Both the position numbers and the translations under genes were made by a program. Positions 59,524-64,000 of a DNA stretch of 64,000 nt are shown piece after piece. Positions within the stretch are counted from its first letter, which is position 1; each line of letters opens with the position of its first letter. The notes beneath the pieces are model-generated. The model was not told the DNA's origin. It worked only from the letters and a program-made list of their open reading frames with translations, and made no database searches. The DNA is from Flavobacterium hibernum (GTDB taxonomy: Bacteria; Bacteroidota; Bacteroidia; Flavobacteriales; Flavobacteriaceae), in contig NZ_JPRK01000017.1 in the NCBI RefSeq assembly GCF_000832125.1, forward strand, positions 1 to 64,000, in the 5' to 3' direction.

Positions 59524-59694
59524 TTTTAGTTTACAGTTTACAGTTTACAGTCCCAGTCCCAGTTTTCACTTTTGAAAATTGTGACTGGGACTTTTTTATG
59601 CCCTTCTAGTGAAAACTGAGACTGAAAACCGCGACTTTTTTAACCACTTTCTGCAGTATTGAAAACTGAGACTGATAACTGTGACTAAAAATTG
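59524..59694. repeat. CAGT-word palindromic repeat, locus 4
   Basis: A stretch dominated by TTACAG, CAGTCCCAG and AACTGAGACTGA words. It contains the ldh terminator stem and a second inverted pair of looser words downstream. It fills the gap between ldh and nusB. Confidence 0.7.
59555..59597 (+). terminator. Rho-independent terminator of ldh within CAGT repeat
   Basis: AGTCCCAGT (59555-59563) and ACTGGGACT (59584-59592) form the stem, followed by six T residues. Confidence 0.75.
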
Positions 59695-59726
59695 CGAATT
59701 AATTTTAATATAAGGATTGAAATTGC

Positions 59727-59734
59727 TAATTTTG
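59727..59734 (+). promoter_or_regulatory. -7 promoter box (TAATTTTG) of nusB
   Basis: TAATTTTG, 28 bases before the GTG start. The short leader also contains an ATG-led eight-codon frame overlapping the nusB start. Confidence 0.45.
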
Positions 59735-59762
59735 CAGACTAATTTTTAAATGTTCTTACAAG

Positions 59763-60707
59763 GTGGTAAATAGAAGACACATACGCGTTAAAGTAATGCA
59801 ATCCATTTATGCAATGCATCAAAGCGGTTCTGACAATATGGAAAAAGAAGAGAAATTTCTTTTTTACAGCATTGATAATATTCAGGACTTATATCTTATA
59901 ATGCTTTCTTCATTGATTGAAATTTGCAAAAAAGAATCTGTTTTTTTACATCTTTCAAGTAAAAAACATCTTGCAACTGCTGCAGAACGTAATCCGAATG
60001 AAAAATTTATCAATAACAAAATTTTTCAACTTCTTGCCGAAAGTAATTCTCTAAGTATTGCTTTAGAAAATCGTAAAATCAACAATTGGTCTTTAAATGA
60101 TGATTATATCATTTTACTTTTAAATGATATTAAGTCAAGTGATTTGTATGCAAAATACATGAGCACAACCACAAATACTTTTGAAGAAGACAGACAATTT
60201 CTAATTGATTTGTTTGCTGATGTAATTGTTCCAAATGAAAAATTGTATGAGTATTTAGAAGATGATAAATTGACATGGGTTGATGATATTCCGGTTGTAA
60301 ATACACATATCATTAAACAATTAAAAGCAATTAAAACTCAAGATCCAGACGATTTTAGAGTACCAAAGTTGTATAAAGATGTTGAAGATAAAGATTTTGC
60401 AAAAGATTTATTTAGAAGAACAGTTTTAAACGAAACTATTTTTGCAAAAGAATACGATGATAAAACACCAAATTGGGACAGTGAAAGGATTGCTGAAATT
60501 GATACTATTATCTTAAAAATGGCAATTTGCGAATTCTTGAAATTCCCTTCGATTCCAGTAAAAGTAACTCTTAACGAATATTTAGAAATTGCAAAAGAGT
60601 ATTCTACACCAAAAAGTAGTATTTTTATCAACGGAATTTTAGATAATCTTGTTAAAGAGCTGACAGCTAATAAAAAGATGATTAAAGTGGGTAGAGGTTT
60701 AATGTAA
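59763..60707 (+). CDS. nusB: Transcription antitermination factor NusB, long form with GTG start
   Basis: A 314-residue NusB, about twice the length of the E. coli protein because of a long N-terminal and central extension typical of Bacteroidota. RRHIRVKVMQSIYAMHQSGS opens, and the NusB core is C-terminal: LNETIFAKEYDDKTPNWDSE, DTIILKMAICEFLKFPSIPV and KVTLNEYLEIAKEYSTPKSS. It joins NusA, NusE and RNA polymerase in antitermination of rRNA operons. The start is GTG (MVNRRH); a short ATG frame (59750-59773) overlaps it and could modulate initiation. Confidence 0.92.
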   Translation: MVNRRHIRVKVMQSIYAMHQSGSDNMEKEEKFLFYSIDNIQDLYLIMLSSLIEICKKESVFLHLSSKKHLATAAERNPNEKFINNKIFQLLAESNSLSIALENRKINNWSLNDDYIILLLNDIKSSDLYAKYMSTTTNTFEEDRQFLIDLFADVIVPNEKLYEYLEDDKLTWVDDIPVVNTHIIKQLKAIKTQDPDDFRVPKLYKDVEDKDFAKDLFRRTVLNETIFAKEYDDKTPNWDSERIAEIDTIILKMAICEFLKFPSIPVKVTLNEYLEIAKEYSTPKSSIFINGILDNLVKELTANKKMIKVGRGLM

Positions 60708-60828
60708 GATTGGAAAAACTCTAATTTTTTTAAATTCAAAATTTAAATATTGTCGCTCTAAGCGTCTCTAGGCTTCGTGAGAAGATTTAAAACATAATAT
60801 TAATAACAAAAAATAAAAACTGAATACT
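60708..60828. other. nusB-yajC gap with decayed repeat
   Basis: 121 bases with TAAGCGTCTCTAGGCTTCGT and GAGAAGATTT words that look like a worn piece of a dispersed repeat. In related genomes I recall a DUF1573 gene in this position; none is present. Confidence 0.4.
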
Positions 60829-61101
60829 ATGCAAGATTTAATGAAATTTGCTCCTTATTTACTAATGTTTGTAGTGTTGTATTTCTTCATGATTAGACCA
60901 CAACAAAAAAGAGCAAAAAACGAAAAAGAATTTGAAAGCGGCCTAAAAGTAGGTGATAAGATAATTACAAAAAGTGGTTTTCACGGTAAAATTGTTGAGC
61001 TTGCAGAAACAAGTGCAATTATCGAAACAATGTCTGGAAAATTAAAAATTGAGCGTTCAGCTATTTCTATGGAAATGAGTGCTGCTTTGAAAAAAGCATA
61101 A
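60829..61101 (+). CDS. yajC: Preprotein translocase subunit YajC
   Basis: A 90-residue single-pass membrane protein (segment FAPYLLMFVVLYFFMI near residues 6-22) that associates with SecDF at the Sec translocon. RPQQKRAKNEKEFESGLKVG and DKIITKSGFHGKIVELAETS match the family. The length is normal. It is followed by a small hairpin (ATCCCGA/TCGGGAT, 61115-61132) and a terminator, so the gene ends its transcript. Confidence 0.95.
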   Translation: MQDLMKFAPYLLMFVVLYFFMIRPQQKRAKNEKEFESGLKVGDKIITKSGFHGKIVELAETSAIIETMSGKLKIERSAISMEMSAALKKA

Positions 61102-61134
61102 TTTTTAAATTACAATCCCGAAGTCTCGGGATAA

Positions 61135-61170
61135 AATCCCAAATTCCAATATGGAGTTTGGGATTTTTTT
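61135..61170 (+). terminator. Rho-independent terminator of yajC
   Basis: AATCCCAAATTCCA and TGGAGTTTGGGATT arms (one mismatch), with seven T residues; 33 bases past the stop. Confidence 0.85.
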
Positions 61171-61196
61171 GTTTAAAGCTTGCAATTGTACACAAT

Positions 61197-61303
61197 CTTG
61201 TCATTTCGACCGAAGAGAGAAATCACACTAGAGACTCCGCAAACATTGTCGCCAATCTTTGTCAATTCACTAGTGCGATTTCTCGTTCCTCGAAATGACA
61301 AAA
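61197..61303. repeat. Complete palindromic copy of the GTCATTTCGAC repeat
   Basis: Left arm CTTGTCATTTCGACCGAAGA then GAGAAATCACACTAG; right arm CTAGTGCGATTTCTCG then TTCCTCGAAATGACAAA. They pair across a loop of about 35 bases. The arms match those around the GIY-YIG pseudogene, here with no gene between them. Confidence 0.8.
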
Positions 61304-61309
61304 ATGAGA

Positions 61310-61346
61310 AAACCTTTGTCAAAGTTTTAAACTTTGACAAAGGTTT
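61310..61346. repeat. Perfect palindrome, 18-base arms
   Basis: AAACCTTTGTCAAAGTTT, a T, and the exact complement. Same layout and centre as the palindrome at 1-33. Confidence 0.8.
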
Positions 61347-61393
61347 GTCTTTGTAATCGTTGGGGTTCAGGATTTTCTAATTTGGAATTTAAT

Positions 61394-61981
61394 TTACCTG
61401 TATTTATCATTCAAGCCAACATTATTCAAAATCATCGGAATCACTTTTTCGATTCGTGATAATTTAGTTTTCTCTTGTTTAGCAGTTTCAATATATTCTA
61501 AGAATTCATATTGTTTATAAGGACTAAATTTTTGGAAAGCTTCTGCTAAAGTTGAATTCTGATCTAATTCTTTTAGAAAAAGTTCAGAAACGATTGCTTC
61601 TTTTTTTGTTGGTTTAATGATTTTTCCTTGCTTTTCGTTTTCAATAGCTTCTAAAATATATTCTAAAACTTCAACCTCGTTTACTTCTTCTTTTGATGTA
61701 AATCGCCATTGGCGCATAGATTTAGTTTTGTCTTCCTGCGCATTGATAAGCCGCTTTTTTTCATCTTTTAAAAAAACACCGTTGAGAAACCAAATCGCAA
61801 AATAGTTTTTAAAACCTCCAATTCCAATAACGTTTTTTTTGTTGTAAACATAAATAGGGCCGCCCCATTTTATGGTTTCAACAAGTTCAGTTTTGTCAAT
61901 AATTGATTTAAGGAAAAGAAGTTCTTCTTCCCAATTGTTGACTTTGTCCCAAACGTGTTTTTTATCAGAAGTTGGTTCCAA
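61394..61981 (-). CDS. YdeI/OmpD-associated, DUF1801-like protein with TTG start
   Basis: A 195-residue protein. The N-terminal half is DUF1801-like (WEEELLFLKSIIDKTELVET, then IKWGGPIYVYNKKNVIGIGG, KNYFAIWFLNGVFL), an Shy/iron-chaperone-like fold. The C-terminal half is YdeI-like (LKELDQNSTLAEAFQKFSPY, KQYEFLEYIETAKQEKTKLS). Such proteins are of unknown function, sometimes linked to bacteriocin resistance. The only start in reach is TTG at 61981, one base past the pepT stop codon, so translation is probably coupled to pepT. Confidence 0.8.
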   Translation of the reverse strand: MEPTSDKKHVWDKVNNWEEELLFLKSIIDKTELVETIKWGGPIYVYNKKNVIGIGGFKNYFAIWFLNGVFLKDEKKRLINAQEDKTKSMRQWRFTSKEEVNEVEVLEYILEAIENEKQGKIIKPTKKEAIVSELFLKELDQNSTLAEAFQKFSPYKQYEFLEYIETAKQEKTKLSRIEKVIPMILNNVGLNDKYR

Positions 61982-61982
61982 T

Positions 61983-63260
61983 TTATCTTTTTCTTTTAGG
62001 TTTTTCAGCTACATCAAAAATACCAGGAATTGCTGTTAATTCTGCAATTTTTACAATTACATCAGTTGCTTTCTGGATGCTTTCAGCGGGAACATATTCG
62101 TATTTTCCGTGAAAATTATGTCCACCGGCAAAAATGTTTGGGCAAGGTAATCCCATGAATGATAATTGCGACCCGTCAGTTCCTCCGCGAATTGGTTTAA
62201 TGATAGGTTTGATATTTAATTCTCTCATTGCTTTTTCGGCAATATCAACAATATGTTTTACCGGAAGCACTTTTTCTTTCATATTGTAATATTGATCTTT
62301 TACTTCGGCAATTACGATATCTTCACCAAATTGTTTGGCAAATTTTTTATTGATCTTCTTAGCGATTTTACCAATTAAATCTTTTCGTTTTTCGAATTTT
62401 AATTTGTTGTGATCACGAATAATCAATTCTAAAACAGTTTCTTCAATGCTTCCTGTTAAGTGATGAACATGGAAAAAACCTTCATAGCCTTTTGTTTCCT
62501 GTGGAGTTTCACCTTTTGGGAGTTCATTGATAAAATCATTTGCAATCAATAACGAATTGATCATTTTCCCTTTGGCGTAACCAGGATGAACGCTTTTTCC
62601 TTTAAAAGTTATTTTTGCTCCGGCCGCATTAAAATTTTCATATTCTAATTCACCAATTTGGCTTCCATCCATAGTATATGCCCATTGAGCACCAAATTTT
62701 TCAACATCAAAATGATGAGCGCCACGACCAATTTCTTCATCAGGAGTAAAGCCAATTCTAATTTTTCCGTGTTTAATTTCAGGATGCTGAATTAAATATT
62801 CCATTGCCGAAACAATTTCAGTAATTCCGGCTTTATCATCGGCTCCTAGCAAAGTAGTTCCGTCGGTAGTAATGATCGTTTGACCTTTATATTGTAGTAA
62901 ATCTTTGAAATAACTTGGAGATAAAACAATGTTTTTTTCAGCGTTTAAAACAATATCTTTTCCGTCGTAATTCTCAATGATTTGTGGTTTTACATTAGCT
63001 CCACTAAAATCTGGCGAAGTATCAAAATGCGAAACAAAACCAATTGTTGGTACTTCATGTTCTACATTGCTAGGTAAAGTCGCCATGATGTAAGCTTTAT
63101 CATCTATAGTAACATCTTTTAAACCAATTGATTTTAATTCTTCAACTAGTTTGTTTGCAAGATTCCATTGTTTTTCAGTACTAGGCGTTGTTTGTGAATT
63201 TGGGTCTGATTCGGTATCAATAGTTACATAACTAATAAAACGATCTATGATATGTTGCAT
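61983..63260 (-). CDS. pepT: Peptidase T (tripeptide aminopeptidase)
   Basis: A 425-residue M20B zinc aminopeptidase. SHFDTSPDFSGANVKPQIIE holds the first histidine and aspartate ligands. TTLLGADDKAGITEIVSAME contains the bridging aspartate, GFTPDEEIGRGAHHFDVEKF the catalytic glutamate pair, and YTMDGSQIGELEYENFNAAG the lid-domain start. RGGTDGSQLSFMGLPCPNIF and AGGHNFHGKYEYVPAESIQK carry the C-terminal ligands. It is cytoplasmic and releases N-terminal residues from tripeptides. A DUF1801-like gene follows at once. Confidence 0.95.
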   Translation of the reverse strand: MQHIIDRFISYVTIDTESDPNSQTTPSTEKQWNLANKLVEELKSIGLKDVTIDDKAYIMATLPSNVEHEVPTIGFVSHFDTSPDFSGANVKPQIIENYDGKDIVLNAEKNIVLSPSYFKDLLQYKGQTIITTDGTTLLGADDKAGITEIVSAMEYLIQHPEIKHGKIRIGFTPDEEIGRGAHHFDVEKFGAQWAYTMDGSQIGELEYENFNAAGAKITFKGKSVHPGYAKGKMINSLLIANDFINELPKGETPQETKGYEGFFHVHHLTGSIEETVLELIIRDHNKLKFEKRKDLIGKIAKKINKKFAKQFGEDIVIAEVKDQYYNMKEKVLPVKHIVDIAEKAMRELNIKPIIKPIRGGTDGSQLSFMGLPCPNIFAGGHNFHGKYEYVPAESIQKATDVIVKIAELTAIPGIFDVAEKPKRKR

Positions 63261-63276
63261 TTTTTTAATTTTTTAG

Positions 63277-63284
63277 CAAATATA
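63277..63284 (-). promoter_or_regulatory. -7 promoter box (TATATTTG) of pepT
   Basis: TATATTTG on the minus strand, 16 bases before the ATG. A TTG at 63300-63302 is 15 bases away, slightly too close. Confidence 0.45.
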
Positions 63285-63323
63285 GGTAATTTTTTAAGTC
63301 AATATATTTGAGATTTATTCCCA

Positions 63324-63357
63324 TAAAAAAAGGACCCTATTTAGAATCCTTTTTTTT
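63324..63357 (-). terminator. Rho-independent terminator after the formylglycine-generating enzyme gene
   Basis: AAAAAAAGGA and TCCTTTTTTT arms around a 12-base loop, with the T-run on the minus strand; 16 bases past the stop. Confidence 0.7.
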
Positions 63358-63372
63358 AGTGTTATTTCTTAT

Positions 63373-64000
63373 TTAAATACTTTTTACACATCTAAAACCA
63401 AGATGATTGGCTGCAGAACGTACTTCACCTTTTCCTCTTGTTCCAACCATATAGCGCGTGCAGTATTGGTCTGTACATAAAAATGAACCCCCGCGATGAA
63501 CGCGTTTTATTTGAGATGGATCAGTTGGATCATTGTAAGCATCGGGGCCTTGTGGGTTTTTTGCAACTTTTCCGCTTTCGTTTAACGTTTTATAGTAATC
63601 TACACTATACCAGTCGTTAGTCCATTCCCATACGTTACCAGCTACATCATAAAGACCGTATGAGTTTGGTGCATATTGTTTTACAGGAGCAATACCTTTA
63701 AAGCCATCTTCGCCTGTGTCTCCGTCTTTAATTGGAAAATGTCCTTGGTAGATATTGGCTTGAAATTTTCCTTTTGGTTTTAAAACATTTCCCCAAGCAT
63801 AAATTTCTCCAGTTTTTCCACCTCTGGCGGCGAACTCCCATTCAGCCTCTGTTGGAAGTCTTTTTCCTGCCCATTTTGCATAAGCTTCCGCATCTTCATA
63901 AGCAATATGTACAACAGGGTATTTTTCTTTTCCTTTTATAGAGCTTTGTGGGCCTAGAGGATGTTTCCAGTCAGTTTGAGGAATATAATTCCACCATTGC
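63373..64000 (-). CDS. Formylglycine-generating enzyme family protein, partial (5' end beyond window)
   Basis: The 209 codons present encode the C-terminal part of a SUMF1-fold protein, running from QWWNYIPQTDWKHPLG to the stop at 63373-63375. RLPTEAEWEFAARGGKTGEI, GLYDVAGNVWEWTNDWYSVD and HRGGSFLCTDQYCTRYMVGT are the family signature, ending AANHLGFRC. The two cysteines spaced C-x4-C in SFLCTDQYC (63475-63477 and 63460-63462) match the redox-active pair of true sulfatase-activating enzymes. The start and N-terminus lie outside the window. It could also be a structural SUMF1-fold protein such as a gliding factor, but those usually lack the cysteines. Confidence 0.9.
   Translation of the reverse strand, partial: QWWNYIPQTDWKHPLGPQSSIKGKEKYPVVHIAYEDAEAYAKWAGKRLPTEAEWEFAARGGKTGEIYAWGNVLKPKGKFQANIYQGHFPIKDGDTGEDGFKGIAPVKQYAPNSYGLYDVAGNVWEWTNDWYSVDYYKTLNESGKVAKNPQGPDAYNDPTDPSQIKRVHRGGSFLCTDQYCTRYMVGTRGKGEVRSAANHLGFRCVKSI

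Noticed and set aside
1..64000. CRISPR array, tRNA, rRNA, prophage or complete insertion sequence
   Set aside because: No regularly spaced repeats, cloverleaf sequence, rRNA stretch, integrase or transposase frame was found by reading.

Overview
This window reads as chromosomal DNA of a Bacteroidota bacterium, most likely a Flavobacterium. The evidence is the AT-rich composition, the near absence of strong Shine-Dalgarno sequences, and many TAnnTTTG promoter elements (the -7 box of this phylum). Gene content agrees: a TonB-dependent receptor paired with a DUF4249 lipoprotein, monomeric isocitrate dehydrogenase, a DUF3276 PUR-like protein, and gltB-gltD. It is mostly core genome with short operons. 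No rRNA, tRNA, CRISPR array, prophage or complete insertion sequence was seen. The last gene runs off the right edge.

Layout. 1-8.5 kb holds small accessory operons, nearly all on the minus strand: a four-gene hydrolase/acetyltransferase/SnoaL run, an ArsR regulator with two tandem SRPBCC paralogues, a lipoprotein, a PhzF enzyme, a VOC protein and small membrane or secreted proteins. 8.5-10.3 kb is a repeat-rich patch: an XRE regulator, a decayed GIY-YIG nuclease gene enclosed by long inverted repeats, and a MazG-like gene between direct repeats. 10.3-19.6 kb is nitrogen and central metabolism (lysA, gltD, gltB, sucC). 19.8-26.8 kb has a DUF5694 protein, a LytS/LytTR two-component pair, a DUF1456 protein, and a dipeptide epimerase with a PLP enzyme and an esterase. 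26.8-35.6 kb contains a prolyl oligopeptidase, uvrB, an exported hydrolase, rlmF, thiN and an exported Rid protein. 35.7-46 kb contains the receptor operon, icd, rplS and trmD, the last two separated by an exported agmatine deiminase and an AraC-type regulator.

From 46 to 52 kb most genes are on the plus strand: three lipoproteins including an archaemetzincin-like zinc protease, a TIM-barrel isomerase, a cupin, an MFS transporter, a cyclophilin-FKBP fusion and a lipoprotein cytochrome c. 52-64 kb has an Rnk/GreA-type factor, a redoxin, hydrolases, a CsaA-like protein, a PUR protein, an ABC exporter, leucine dehydrogenase, nusB, yajC, pepT and a truncated formylglycine-generating enzyme gene.

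The least explained part lies between genes. Several families of imperfect palindromes recur: one related to the arms around the GIY-YIG pseudogene, one built from CAGT words, one structured element present twice that looks like a conserved RNA, and several perfect hairpins. A 428-base gap at 52.75-53.18 kb carries its own promoter-like box and competing hairpins. Promoter boxes also helped choose several gene starts. Functions rest on motif recognition by eye; no database search was possible.
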